Counted from the stretch's first letter, positions 43,413-53,112 are shown. The stretch: DNA of 64,000 nt from Emergencia timonensis (GCF_900086585.1 NZ_FLKM01000008.1:806001-870000), one strand, 5' to 3'. The notes: generated from the letters alone by a model not told the origin. Translations and numbers: made by a program.

Positions 43413-44795
43413 ATGGAAGAAGAACGACAAAAGAAATCATTTGAAATTGATATGGTCAGAGGACCAGTACTGAAGAAGATGCTGATGTTTTCTCTGCCTC
43501 TGATGTGCTCCAGTATTCTGCAGCTATTGTTTAACGCGGCAGACATCATCGTAGTCGGACGTTTTGCAGGAGATAACTCTTTGGCGGCAGTGGGGTCAAA
43601 CACCTCTCTGATTACGCTGATGACTAATCTGTTTATTGGGCTGTCCATCGGCGCCAATGTCACTGTTGCCAAGTATTACGGTGCAAAGAGAGAACGAGAA
43701 CTGAAAGACACGGTACATACCGCTATGACGCTCAGTATCATTAGCGGCATTCTGCTCACTATTTTGGGACTCATCGGAGCCAGACAGGTCTTACTCTGGA
43801 TGAAAGCCCCAGAAGAAGTCATGGATCTTGCGGCTACCTATCTGCGGGTATACTTCCTCGGAATGACTGGCATGATGGTCTATAACTTCGGCAGCGCAAT
43901 CTTGCGGGCCGTGGGAGATACACGCAGACCGCTGTATTATCTGGCCTTTTCGGGCGTCATCAACGTGGTGCTGAACCTGTTTTTTGTCATCGTACTGAAA
44001 ATGGATGTGGCTGGTGTAGGCATGGCGACTGCTATTTCACAGTGGGTTTCGGCGATATTGATCTTTCGCTGTCTGACCAAGGTAGACAGTGGGATTCGCG
44101 TGGTTCCGCGGGATTTGCGTATTCACAAAGATAAATTGGCGGCTATATTCCAAATTGGGCTGCCGGCCGGCGTACAGGGTGTGATTTTTTCTCTGACCAA
44201 TGTACTGATCCAGGCCTCTGTAAACTCCTTTGGCGCTATTATCGTTGCGGGAAATTCAGCAGCGGCAAATTTGGAAGGATTCATCTATTTTGCCATGAAT
44301 GCCTTTTACCAGGCGACCATTTCCTTTACCAGTCAGAATGTAGGCGCAAGGCGGATCAAGCGGATTGACAAGGTGATTACCAGGGGCGAGCTCTGTGTTG
44401 TTGCGGTAGGGTTAGGTTTGGGACTGCTGACGGTGACTTTCGGCCGAACGTTATTGAGTATTTACTCGCCTAGCGACGCGGTCATTGACGCCGGCATGGA
44501 GAGGCTGAAAATTATCGCTATGACCTATGCTCTTTGTGGTGCCATGGATGTCATGGTGGGCTCCCTCCGAGGAATGGGCTGTTCCGTTACACCGATGCTG
44601 GTCTCCCTGGTAGGCGTTTGTGGCATCAGAATCATATGGCTTGCAACCATCTTTCAGATACCAAAATTTCATACTATGAACATGCTTTTCCTCACATATC
44701 CCCTTACCTGGATATTGACACTGACCGCCCATGTCATCACATTCCTGATTGTAAGAAAGAGACTGCGCGAACAGGCTGTGGCTAGGCTGCTTTAA
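43413..44795 (+). CDS. MATE-family efflux transporter
   Basis: 460 residues with twelve hydrophobic helices in two MATE repeats; first repeat PLMCSSILQLLFNAADIIVVGRFAGDNSLAAVGSN, second repeat QIGLPAGVQGVIFSLTNVLIQ. A cation-coupled exporter of drugs or metabolites; substrate not predictable. AGAGGAC lies before ATG. Confidence 0.95.
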   Translation: MEEERQKKSFEIDMVRGPVLKKMLMFSLPLMCSSILQLLFNAADIIVVGRFAGDNSLAAVGSNTSLITLMTNLFIGLSIGANVTVAKYYGAKRERELKDTVHTAMTLSIISGILLTILGLIGARQVLLWMKAPEEVMDLAATYLRVYFLGMTGMMVYNFGSAILRAVGDTRRPLYYLAFSGVINVVLNLFFVIVLKMDVAGVGMATAISQWVSAILIFRCLTKVDSGIRVVPRDLRIHKDKLAAIFQIGLPAGVQGVIFSLTNVLIQASVNSFGAIIVAGNSAAANLEGFIYFAMNAFYQATISFTSQNVGARRIKRIDKVITRGELCVVAVGLGLGLLTVTFGRTLLSIYSPSDAVIDAGMERLKIIAMTYALCGAMDVMVGSLRGMGCSVTPMLVSLVGVCGIRIIWLATIFQIPKFHTMNMLFLTYPLTWILTLTAHVITFLIVRKRLREQAVARLL

Positions 44796-44820
44796 CGAAA
44801 GGGGATACTGACAATTCTCC

Positions 44821-44858
44821 TTGACAATTCTAAAACCTGTAACTATAATGATTACAGG
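44821..44858 (+). promoter_or_regulatory. Promoter with Rrf2-type inverted repeat
   Basis: TTGACA (44821-44826) and TATAAT (44844-44849) are 17 bases apart. CCTGTAA (44836-44842) and TTACAGG (44852-44858) are perfect arms 9 bases apart straddling the -10 box. The Rrf2 regulator encoded second in this operon is the obvious candidate to bind it. Confidence 0.75.
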
Positions 44859-44872
44859 ATAAGGAGGCGCAT

Positions 44873-45532
44873 ATGGCTGGGATTATTATGACCTGCAGTT
44901 CTCTCAGGAGACATGTCGATGCTGCACAGAAAAAGGAGAATACCGCATACGAAGTTTACGAACTCGACAGCAGACTTCATGCAGAACCGAAAGAGATGCG
45001 GGCTGCTGTCTTTGAAGCGATGAAGAATTTGCCCGAGCAGGTGGACACGGTGCTTTTGTCCATGGGCCTTTGCGGCGGTTCCGTGTCCGAGAGACCGTTG
45101 CCGGTAAGAGTGATCATGCCCAAGGTAGATGACTGCATCACGCTGCTGATGCACACCGATGAAAAATGGCATCCCAATCTCAAGAGGAGCGGTCATATGT
45201 ATCTGACCGATACCGTAGACAGTGATTTGTCCATCATAAATATAAGGAATCGATTAGTGGAGCGATACGGTGAGAAAAAGGGTCTGATGGTTTTTGATAT
45301 ATGGTTTGAGTCCTATCAGAGCGTGGATATCATCGATACGGGCGTGTACGACTGCTACAGTAGCGATTATGTGACAAGAGCAAAGGCAAATGCGGATTTG
45401 ATCCAGTGCCCGATCTGTTATGTGGAGGGCAGCAATCTTTTGCTGGAAAAACTGGTCTCAGGCAGATGGGATCATCAATTTCTGATCGGGGAAGCAGGCG
45501 ATATATTCAGAGAGGAGGATTTTGTGCTGTGA
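44873..45532 (+). CDS. DUF1638 domain protein
   Basis: 219 residues. MTCSSLRRHV at the start, VLLSMGLCGGSV and MPKVDDCITLLMHTDEKW match DUF1638, a family often next to corrinoid or methyltransferase genes; its reaction is unknown. Conserved Cys residues (TCS, GLCGG, DDC) suggest metal binding. ATAAGGAGG precedes ATG. Its stop overlaps the start of the Rrf2 gene. Confidence 0.85.
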   Translation: MAGIIMTCSSLRRHVDAAQKKENTAYEVYELDSRLHAEPKEMRAAVFEAMKNLPEQVDTVLLSMGLCGGSVSERPLPVRVIMPKVDDCITLLMHTDEKWHPNLKRSGHMYLTDTVDSDLSIINIRNRLVERYGEKKGLMVFDIWFESYQSVDIIDTGVYDCYSSDYVTRAKANADLIQCPICYVEGSNLLLEKLVSGRWDHQFLIGEAGDIFREEDFVL

Positions 45533-45966
45533 GAATCAACACCAAATTTCCGATGGCGATCCATATCCTGGCAGTCGCTGCCCTGAACGTGGACGACACG
45601 ATGCCGTCTACCTCAGAGCTCATCGCAAAGAGTGTGGGTACAAATCCGGTAGTCGTCAGAAGGCTGTCTTCCCAACTGAAAACGGCGGGACTCATCTGTG
45701 CAAGGGCTGGTGTTGCCGGTCTCAGTCTTGCAAAAGACGCTGAAGAAATTTCCCTTTTAGACATCTACAAAGCAGTAAGGGAAGAAGATGAGGTCATCTT
45801 TGACGTACATCAAAACCCGTCCGAGAAATGCTGGGTGGGCCACAATATTCAAGGTGCTTTAGAGACGCCTTTTGCAGAGGCGCAGAGAGCACTGGAGAAC
45901 GCTTTGGAAAGCTACAGATTGTCCGATATCACTGTAGAAATACAGAGATGCTCCGGACGCGAGTAA
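45529..45966 (+). CDS. Rrf2-family transcriptional regulator (YwnA-like)
   Basis: 145 residues starting at GTG 45529, with GAGGAGG upstream and a 4-base overlap with DUF1638. The winged helix covers 1-80: NTKFPMAIHILAVAAL, TSELIAKSVGTNPVVVRRLSSQLKTAGLI. A Cys at KCWVGHNI is present, but the three-Cys iron-sulfur cluster loop of IscR/NsrR is missing, so a redox or other signal is likely. It probably autoregulates through the 44836-44858 repeat. Confidence 0.9.
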   Translation: MRINTKFPMAIHILAVAALNVDDTMPSTSELIAKSVGTNPVVVRRLSSQLKTAGLICARAGVAGLSLAKDAEEISLLDIYKAVREEDEVIFDVHQNPSEKCWVGHNIQGALETPFAEAQRALENALESYRLSDITVEIQRCSGRE

Positions 45967-45982
45967 ATAGAGGACGCTTCAA

Positions 45983-46020
45983 ATTAGACGTTGGAAATCC
46001 AACGTCTAATGTCGTTTTTT
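45983..46020 (+). terminator. Terminator of the DUF1638-Rrf2 operon
   Basis: A perfect 12-bp stem (ATTAGACGTTGG with CCAACGTCTAAT) with AAAT loop, followed by GTCG and T6. Confidence 0.92.
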
Positions 46021-46174
46021 GGGCAAATAAACATTCTTTAGTAATAGAATGCTGAATAATGGGAAAATTCAAATTTCTGTATTGACAGAGCATATATGGA
46101 GCAGTTATACTCAAGCTGACGAATATTTTATTTGTGATATTTTATTGCCACTTTAGTTTGAAATGGAGGTAAAC

Positions 46175-49100
46175 ATGGACTGTTTTAGACGAAAAAGAAC
46201 GAGAAGTAAGATCCTGACAATGGTACTTACCATTACAATGGTGATGTCCTCTTTTGTTATGGCAGTTCCTGCTTTCGCCGCTGACCAGACCGCGCCGCAG
46301 GACGCGATAGTATTTGATAATACAGGGGCAGGCGAAGACGCAATTTCACTTTTGGATGCCAGATCTTTCACGGCAAAAGTAAAAGTGGATATGACTAAGG
46401 AAGAACTTGAAAAAGCAATCACAGACGGAGCCTTTCAGTGGACGCTGAGCAGGGGTGCAGGGATGCAGGACGCATCGATGTTCCCATACCAGTATCTGGG
46501 CGGCAAGCTGGAGGATTGGAAGTGCGAAAAGACAGAGGCTCAGGAACGGGGACCGCTTTTCGAAAACATCAAACAGACCGCAGTGGCCGAGGGGGATGCC
46601 GTGTATCTGCAGCTATCCTTTGATGCGAAGACCATGTTCGGTTATAACGGTGTTGACGGAAGAGGCCGCAAGGTAGTCAGGAACAAAGTTCTGGACTATA
46701 CTGGCGAATACACTCTCGCCTGTACTAACGGCGATGTGAAGCTGGGTGAAACTTCTGTATGGGTCAGACCATACGATTCTTTCTACACACAGAGCCAGGT
46801 TGACAAGAAGATGGACGAGCTGGCAGCAAGAGCCAACGCAGCAGGCATTTATGGCAAAGTAGAACAAATCGGCACTTCCTCCGCAGGATATCCGATGAGA
46901 GCCATCTTTGTTTCAGCTTCATCGAGCGATCTGTCCAACTCTCAGGCATTGTCAAAGAGAGCGGAGTCGGAGCCTGCTAAAGTGCAGTCTGAAATCAAAA
47001 ACGGAAGCCTCAAGTACAAAGTGCCGGTGATGTACAGCAATGTCCATGCAGATGAAATCATCGGGCCGGATTCTTGCCTCGATTTTGTTGAAGCGCTGGT
47101 AGAAGCTGCTGAAGGCGACGGCAAAATCCCATATACCAAGATTACAGGACTGACAAGCGCCGGAACTGCCGCTGTGAAATCAGAAATGGCAGAGAGGGGC
47201 AAAGTGTGGTCTGAACTGATCAAAGACAAAGTGACGGGTGTCGGTTACATCCGCGGTAATGGTAAAGTTGAGCCAACGTCATCATCATCCGGCGCGTCCT
47301 CCTATTCGAGAACCAGCGATGCAACGGTAAATATGACAGATGAAGAGATGGCAAAATACTACAACATGAAAGACACTGACCTCAATGTGAAAGACGTTCT
47401 CGATGATATTTTCTTTATCGTAGTACCGTCAGAAAACGTTGACGGAAGAACCAACTTCACCCGTACCAATTCTAACTATTTTGACCTGAACAGAGACAAT
47501 ACTTATCAGACCCAGGCAGAAACCCAGGCGATGACTGCTTTGATCGCGAAGTGGAACCCGGTTTCTTTCCACGAAATCCATGGATTCTATGAGCAGTTCC
47601 AGGTAGAGCCTTGTTCGCCGACCCACGAGCCAAATGCAGAATACGATCTGTTTATGGATACCGCGTTGGCACAGGGAGAGAACTTCGGTTCTACAGCAAT
47701 CGCAAACAACGAGAAGATCAACAGTTTCCAGGTTCCGATGCGCGATTATCTGGAAGTAGATAAGAGCGGAAAGAAGAACTGGATTCCATTTGACGACATG
47801 TCCACAAGCTATACGCCGCAGTACGCATTCCTCCATGGCGTGAATGCATTTACGGTTGAAGTTCCCTATGGAAGCCAGGAAGCTGTCGATGCCATCAAAT
47901 ATGGTTTCATCGGCAACGCAGCCTTCGTAGCAGAGAACAAAGACCGGATGTTTACAAATCAACTGGAATTTTACCGCAGAGGAATGGAAAACATCGACTC
48001 TGATGCCATTCGTCCTTGGTATGTGAGCCAGAGCGACGAAATCGGAGCAGAAGCAGACGTATTCCGTAAGAAGTATAAGGAAAACGATAACTTCTTCCCG
48101 GAATATTACATCATTCCGATGACATCCTCCAAGCAGCAGGATATGAAAGCTGCAAAAGAGATGGTAGAATATCTGCTGAGAAACGACGTCAAACTGAAAA
48201 AATTGACGGCGGATGTGAAAATCAACGGCGTTACCTATGTGAAAGGTTCTATCGTCGTAGACATGCATCAGGCCAAGCGGAATATGGCTAATGCAGCCCT
48301 TTACACCAACGTGGTTATCACCGATTGGAACGATCTCTACTCCGAACCGCTGACTGCGTTCTCCCAGTTAAGAGGTTTCGACATGGCCGTCATCACCAAG
48401 AAAGGCGCGATCAAATCTTCGAACATGCAGTCTGTCACCAAAGCGCCGACCATCAAATCTGCAAAATCCGGCAGCGGAAACTATACGATTTTGAGGAACA
48501 ACAGTGTCGATGCAATTCAGGTGGTCAACGCGCTGCTCAAGAAAGGCAAATCTGTTGGAATGGTAACGTCAGGCACTTACAAAGGAGAGTTCCTGGTATC
48601 CACGGCAGATTTCAATTCTGTAAAGAATCAGTACATCCTGAAAGGATACTCTGTAAAGACAGCGCCGAAGGCAAAGGTCATCAAGAAGTCTGTAAAGGTT
48701 TACATTCCTGGCAGAACAGCATCACCGTTTGAGTCCAACGAACAGGGAGCCTACGGCGTGAAAAACTACTCTGACAGACTGAATACCAGCCTCGGATGGG
48801 ATCTCTTTGCCTATGGAAAGCAGATGGGATTCACCATCGTCAGCGATCCTGCGAAGGCTGATGTCATCGTTGGAAACCGCAGCCTGACAGATGCAGAAAT
48901 AAATCTGGTAAAAGAGGGCAAACCTTATGTCGGCTACACGGCAAACGCCCTGAAGGCTGCCAAGGCTATGGGTATCGGCGTGGAATATGTGGACGGAGGC
49001 GGTTATGACGCCCTGACCACTGTGACTTACGAAAGCGACAGCTTGATTACAGCAAAATATAAAAAAGAAAAAGACTTTATCATGTACGGATACGGCGGCA

Positions 49101-49672
49101 ACTACATTACCAGCGTTCCAGAGGGCGCCAAAGTTCTGGTCAAGACCACGTCCGATTATCCGATTGAAGGCTTCATGTCTTCTGCACATATCGAAAAGTA
49201 CAAGAATACAGTACAGGCCATCGACTATGCGAAGAATGGCATGAAGGTCACCCTGTTTGCCAACACTTTGACCAACAAAGCACACCAGCAGGACGATTAC
49301 CGTTTTGCAGCAAATGCCATCTACGAAAAGATGCTGGGTGAGGATTTTGCAAACGCGAAGACCATCAAAGGCGTGAAGAATACGACGATCTCGGCAAAAT
49401 CAGCAAAGGCAGAAAAGGGAATCAAAGTATCCTGGAAAAAGAGCGGCAGCTACAAGGTGGATAAATACCAGGTTTACAGAAGCACAAAAAAGAGCAGCTA
49501 TGGAACCAAAGCGTACTATGTGACGAAGAACGCGAAGACCGTTTCTTTCACGGACAGCAAGAGTCTGAAGAAAGGAACTCGTTACTACTACAAAGTTCGC
49601 GGTGTGAGAAAGATTGACGGAAAGACTTATTACACTAAATGGTCCAACCAGGCGAACAGAGTCTATAAATAG
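46175..49672 (+). CDS. Giant secreted M14-family zinc carboxypeptidase
   Basis: About 1165 residues. Signal peptide to about residue 37 (VMSSFVMAVPAFA). The M14 peptidase region covers 200-590: zinc ligands H291 and E294 in NVHADE, H466 (or H469) in FHEIHG, and catalytic E562 in TVEVPYG. Residues 620-1070 are of unknown fold, with a glutamine-amidotransferase-like flavour (VGMVTSGTYKGEFL, ADVIVGNRSL). The final 85 residues are the shared Fn3-like module ending TKWSNQANRVYK. AATGGAGGTAAAC supports ATG 46175. It likely trims peptides outside the cell. Confidence 0.9.
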   Translation: MDCFRRKRTRSKILTMVLTITMVMSSFVMAVPAFAADQTAPQDAIVFDNTGAGEDAISLLDARSFTAKVKVDMTKEELEKAITDGAFQWTLSRGAGMQDASMFPYQYLGGKLEDWKCEKTEAQERGPLFENIKQTAVAEGDAVYLQLSFDAKTMFGYNGVDGRGRKVVRNKVLDYTGEYTLACTNGDVKLGETSVWVRPYDSFYTQSQVDKKMDELAARANAAGIYGKVEQIGTSSAGYPMRAIFVSASSSDLSNSQALSKRAESEPAKVQSEIKNGSLKYKVPVMYSNVHADEIIGPDSCLDFVEALVEAAEGDGKIPYTKITGLTSAGTAAVKSEMAERGKVWSELIKDKVTGVGYIRGNGKVEPTSSSSGASSYSRTSDATVNMTDEEMAKYYNMKDTDLNVKDVLDDIFFIVVPSENVDGRTNFTRTNSNYFDLNRDNTYQTQAETQAMTALIAKWNPVSFHEIHGFYEQFQVEPCSPTHEPNAEYDLFMDTALAQGENFGSTAIANNEKINSFQVPMRDYLEVDKSGKKNWIPFDDMSTSYTPQYAFLHGVNAFTVEVPYGSQEAVDAIKYGFIGNAAFVAENKDRMFTNQLEFYRRGMENIDSDAIRPWYVSQSDEIGAEADVFRKKYKENDNFFPEYYIIPMTSSKQQDMKAAKEMVEYLLRNDVKLKKLTADVKINGVTYVKGSIVVDMHQAKRNMANAALYTNVVITDWNDLYSEPLTAFSQLRGFDMAVITKKGAIKSSNMQSVTKAPTIKSAKSGSGNYTILRNNSVDAIQVVNALLKKGKSVGMVTSGTYKGEFLVSTADFNSVKNQYILKGYSVKTAPKAKVIKKSVKVYIPGRTASPFESNEQGAYGVKNYSDRLNTSLGWDLFAYGKQMGFTIVSDPAKADVIVGNRSLTDAEINLVKEGKPYVGYTANALKAAKAMGIGVEYVDGGGYDALTTVTYESDSLITAKYKKEKDFIMYGYGGNYITSVPEGAKVLVKTTSDYPIEGFMSSAHIEKYKNTVQAIDYAKNGMKVTLFANTLTNKAHQQDDYRFAANAIYEKMLGEDFANAKTIKGVKNTTISAKSAKAEKGIKVSWKKSGSYKVDKYQVYRSTKKSSYGTKAYYVTKNAKTVSFTDSKSLKKGTRYYYKVRGVRKIDGKTYYTKWSNQANRVYK

Positions 49673-49692
49673 AAATAAGATATATGACAGCG

Positions 49693-49740
49693 GCAGGGAG
49701 CCGGCGGACAATCGCCGGCTCCCTGCTATTTTGTTTTTTT
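49693..49740 (+). terminator. Terminator of the carboxypeptidase gene
   Basis: A 14-bp GC-rich perfect stem (49693-49706 with 49713-49726), then CTATTTTG-like sequence and T7. Confidence 0.93.
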
Positions 49741-49794
49741 GAAGACAGTAAACAATAAAAAAACATTTTTGTTGTATGAAGAATTGCCATATGA

Positions 49795-49899
49795 TATAAT
49801 GATTCCGTTCGTCTTACGGCGTTGCCATTCTGCTGCAAGGAAGCGTTCATTGAATCACGAACTCTGATTATTTAGGCAGTGGAACATTCGTGGTATAAT
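49795..49899 (+). ncRNA. Repeated structured element, copy B
   Basis: Begins with TATAAT (49795-49800) and ends at a second TATAAT (49894-49899). The core at 49832-49859 matches copy A at 34631-34658 in 26 of 28 bases. The following stem is CACGAA/TTCGTG (49856-49861 with 49887-49892), changed from copy A but still paired. TGATTC near 49799 can pair with GAATCA near 49852. It lies in the leader of the amino acid symporter gene. Confidence 0.5.
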
Positions 49900-49987
49900 T
49901 ATCGAGCTGTTTTGACAGAATCGTTATAAAGAAACACACAATATATTTAGGATGTATTTAGAATTGAATGAGGAGAGGACAAACTAT

Positions 49988-51394
49988 ATGGAGAGATTTA
50001 TTGATGCCTTTACGGCGTGGTCAGACGAGGTAGACGGTTGGATCTACAGTAACGTTCTTTTTTGGCTGTTGATTGTCACAGGCTTGTTTTTTACAGTTCG
50101 TACAAAATTTGTGCAGCTTAGATTGTTTCCGGAAGGAATCAGAGTTTTGACAGAGAAGAGCCACGACGGCGGAATTTCATCTTTTAGAGCTTTGATGATC
50201 GCTACTGCATCCAGGGTAGGTACGGGCAATATTTCCGGTGTTGCAACTGCCATTGTTGCCGGCGGTCCGGGTGCGGTATTCTGGATGTGGATCATGGCCA
50301 TCATCGGTTCAGCGTCAGCCTTTATCGAATCGACCTTAGCGCAGATTTATAAGCAGAAAGAAGGCGAAATTTATAAAGGAGGGCCTGCATACTACATTGA
50401 AAGAGCGATGAACGCAAGATGGCTGGGCGTTCTTTTTGCTGTAATACTGGTTCTGACTTTTGCCTTTGGATTCAACGGGCTGCAGTCTTATAACATCGCT
50501 TCGTCTTTAGAACATTATGTAGGCGGCAATTACCAGATGGCGGCGTTAATCGCAGGCGGTATACTGGCTTTGATTTCTGCATTCCTGTTTTTTGGAGGCG
50601 CACAGAAAATCAGTATCGTATCCTCTATTTTAGTTCCCATCATGGCATGCATTTATATCATGATTGGGCTGATCATCACCTTTGCCCATGTGGGAGAGCT
50701 GCCTGCAATTTTTGGCGAGATTTTCAGACAGGCTTTTGATTTCAAATCGATTTTCGGCGGGTTTGCCGGTTCCTGTATGGTCTGGGGCGTGAAGAGAGGA
50801 CTGTTCAGCAATGAAGCAGGTATGGGCTCCGCCCCAAATGCTGCGGCGTCTGCAGATGTCAGCCACCCTGTCAAACAGGGGCTTGTTCAGGTCATCTCTG
50901 TATTTATCGACACCATCGTCATCTGCTCTACGACGGTATTTATCGTGCTCTGTACAGGACAGTATACGGTAGGCGGCGATTTGAACGGCATTCCGCTGGT
51001 ACAGCAGTCTGTACAGTCCATGTTCGGAGAGGTGGGCGTAGGCATCATTACTGTATCTGTGGCGTTGTTTGCCTTTACATCCCTCATCGGAAATTACTTT
51101 TATGCGGAGTTCAACATCAAATTTATCAGCGAGAACAAATTGTTTCTCACTGTATTCAGAATTTTGGCAGTGCTGATGGTATTTGTCGGCGCCAATGCAA
51201 ACCTGGAAATCGCCTGGAATATGGCTGATATTTTGATGGCCGGTATGGCGCTTGTGAACATCATCGCTATGTTCTGCCTCGGCGGCATCGCCATCAAAGC
51301 ACTGGACGACTATGTTTCCCAGAAGCGGGAAGGCAGGAATCCTGTATTTAAGGCTGCCAGCATCGGACTTCACAATACTGACGTTTGGAAATAG
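49988..51394 (+). CDS. Alanine:cation symporter (AGCS family)
   Basis: 468 residues, about eleven membrane helices. Family signatures: FRALMIATASRVGTGNISGVATAIVAGGPGAVFWMW, and ESTLAQIYKQK, EAGMGSAPNAAASADVSHPVKQG. Imports alanine or glycine with Na+ or H+. ATG 49988 follows GAGGAGAGG; the longer frame from 49952 is unlikely. Its leader carries structured element copy B. Confidence 0.95.
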   Translation: MERFIDAFTAWSDEVDGWIYSNVLFWLLIVTGLFFTVRTKFVQLRLFPEGIRVLTEKSHDGGISSFRALMIATASRVGTGNISGVATAIVAGGPGAVFWMWIMAIIGSASAFIESTLAQIYKQKEGEIYKGGPAYYIERAMNARWLGVLFAVILVLTFAFGFNGLQSYNIASSLEHYVGGNYQMAALIAGGILALISAFLFFGGAQKISIVSSILVPIMACIYIMIGLIITFAHVGELPAIFGEIFRQAFDFKSIFGGFAGSCMVWGVKRGLFSNEAGMGSAPNAAASADVSHPVKQGLVQVISVFIDTIVICSTTVFIVLCTGQYTVGGDLNGIPLVQQSVQSMFGEVGVGIITVSVALFAFTSLIGNYFYAEFNIKFISENKLFLTVFRILAVLMVFVGANANLEIAWNMADILMAGMALVNIIAMFCLGGIAIKALDDYVSQKREGRNPVFKAASIGLHNTDVWK

Positions 51395-51409
51395 AAGATT
51401 TATAAATGG

Positions 51410-51442
51410 AAAAAGACGCTCCAATGTGGCAGCGTCTTTTTC
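51410..51442 (+). terminator. Terminator of the AGCS gene
   Basis: AAAAAGACGCT and AGCGTCTTTTT are perfect 11-base arms. The A-rich arm can also serve the opposite strand. Confidence 0.92.
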
Positions 51443-51478
51443 TTATGCATTTATTCAATTTATTAGGATTTATCATTG

Positions 51479-51670
51479 TCACCTTGCTGATGCTCTTGTG
51501 ATCCGTACGGGGCAGACCGTGAAGACAATTGCAGCGGCAATATCTACTGCAAACAGAAGATAGCTGACTGTTTTACTGACTTCTGCAAGACAGATTATGA
51601 AAGTTACTGTTACGACGACAATCAAACTTATCAACATGGTCCAGGCATATATAGAGGTATTGTTTTTCAT
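51479..51670 (-). CDS. Small two-helix membrane protein
   Basis: 63 residues: WTMLISLIVVVTVTFIICLA and SYLLFAVDIAAAIVFTV are two membrane helices. It overlaps the decarboxylase stop by four bases (ATGA) and is in the same transcript. Role unknown; could assist amine export or membrane association. Confidence 0.7.
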   Translation of the reverse strand: MKNNTSIYAWTMLISLIVVVTVTFIICLAEVSKTVSYLLFAVDIAAAIVFTVCPVRITRASAR

Positions 51671-53112
51671 GATGCATTCCTTTCTCTTTCGAATTCTATC
51701 GTTAACTTGCGGGCAATTTTGTCGAGAAGCTGTACAGTAGTTCGCATATCTGTTTCATTTGCCTCAGGATGAAGTGCACAGATTCTCAAGACTTTTCTGC
51801 CATTCAGTTCTGTTGTCAGAACTCCGGCATAGCCATCTTGCAGCATCTCTTTTGAAATTTGCTGGTTGAGGGCATCGATTTCTATTTCGGAGAGGCCGGG
51901 AGGTGCATAGCGGAAATTGACAATCGCCTGCTGTGCCGGACATATGACTTCCCAGCGTGGATGTTTCCTAATTTCATCCTCCGCCCATTGGGCTAACTGA
52001 AAACCGTGTTCGACGATATCACTGATTGTATCTGTTCCCAAGACTTGTAACGTCAGCCATAGCTTTAAGCTGCGAGCCGGCCTGGTTAATTCAGGTCCGT
52101 AGTCCCAATAGTTAACTTGTTCGTCATTTGCAGCGGCATCTTTGAGATATTCCGGACAAGTATGGAAACTGTCTGTCAAAGTCTTTTTGTCTTTTACGAG
52201 AATGGCGCTGCAGCTGTAAGTCTGCAGCAGCCACTTATGCGCATCCCAGCTGATACTGTCTGCTCGTTCGATTCCCTGCAGACGATGCCGATATTTAGAA
52301 GAGGCCAGCACAGATGCGCCGTATGCGCCGTCTACATGCATCCAGATATGATGTTTCTCACAGAGAGCTGCGATTTCGTTAAAAGGATCGATACTTCCAG
52401 TATTGGTACTTCCAGCGTTGGCAATCACTGCAAATGGAATTTTACCCGCTGCAAGATCTTCTGACACAGCATGTTTCAGCAGAGTGATATTTATGCGGAA
52501 ATCAGAATCTGTTGGGATTTTTCTGATTTGATCTGTCCTCAGTCCGATAATGCGCAAGCCCTTCGATACAGAAGAATGGGTCTGCTCTGAGACATAGGCT
52601 GTCCCCAGGGGATATTGAAACTCTGACAGCTTTGCATTTCTGGCAGCAGTGAGGGCTGTGAGATTTGCCATAGAGCCGCCAGAAACAAATAAGCCGCCGC
52701 TGGTATCGGGATAACCTGCCTGCCTGCACATCCAGGCGATAACCTCCTGCTCAATGCAGGCTGCGGCTGATGACTGCATCCAGCTGCCTGCATGAGGGTC
52801 GTAAGCACTGGTCATAATGTCACCGAGCCATGAGAGCAGTGAAGCTGGGCTGGGTACGAATCCGAACCAGCGAGGGTGCTGCATGATTACTTGATTGGCG
52901 TAAACATCCTCCACCATTTCGTCCATGACAGCTTCTACGGCCCGTCCTTTTCTGGGGATTCCGCAGAGACGCAGCTTTGCAATGGTCTCATTGCTGGCAG
53001 TCTGCATGATCTTGTTGGACTTGATATCACTTTGTACGTCCATATAAGACTGTACGAATTTAATCATCGCGTTGAGCAATGGTTCTTGTTGTAGTTGTTG
53101 TTTTTGCTCCAT
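51667..53112 (-). CDS. PLP-dependent group II amino acid decarboxylase (aromatic type)
   Basis: About 481 residues, homologous to aromatic L-amino-acid, tyrosine or tryptophan decarboxylases. PLP Lys in ISWDAHKWLLQTYSCSA near 300, pyridine-binding Asp in HVDGAYGAS near 270, and GGLFVSGGSMANLTAL near 135-150. Aromatic amines such as tryptamine, tyramine or phenylethylamine are plausible products; exact substrate is inferred. The start at 53112 (MEQKQQLQQ) has CAAGGAGTTAATA upstream. A LysR regulator is divergent. Confidence 0.88.
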   Translation of the reverse strand: MEQKQQLQQEPLLNAMIKFVQSYMDVQSDIKSNKIMQTASNETIAKLRLCGIPRKGRAVEAVMDEMVEDVYANQVIMQHPRWFGFVPSPASLLSWLGDIMTSAYDPHAGSWMQSSAAACIEQEVIAWMCRQAGYPDTSGGLFVSGGSMANLTALTAARNAKLSEFQYPLGTAYVSEQTHSSVSKGLRIIGLRTDQIRKIPTDSDFRINITLLKHAVSEDLAAGKIPFAVIANAGSTNTGSIDPFNEIAALCEKHHIWMHVDGAYGASVLASSKYRHRLQGIERADSISWDAHKWLLQTYSCSAILVKDKKTLTDSFHTCPEYLKDAAANDEQVNYWDYGPELTRPARSLKLWLTLQVLGTDTISDIVEHGFQLAQWAEDEIRKHPRWEVICPAQQAIVNFRYAPPGLSEIEIDALNQQISKEMLQDGYAGVLTTELNGRKVLRICALHPEANETDMRTTVQLLDKIARKLTIEFERERNAS

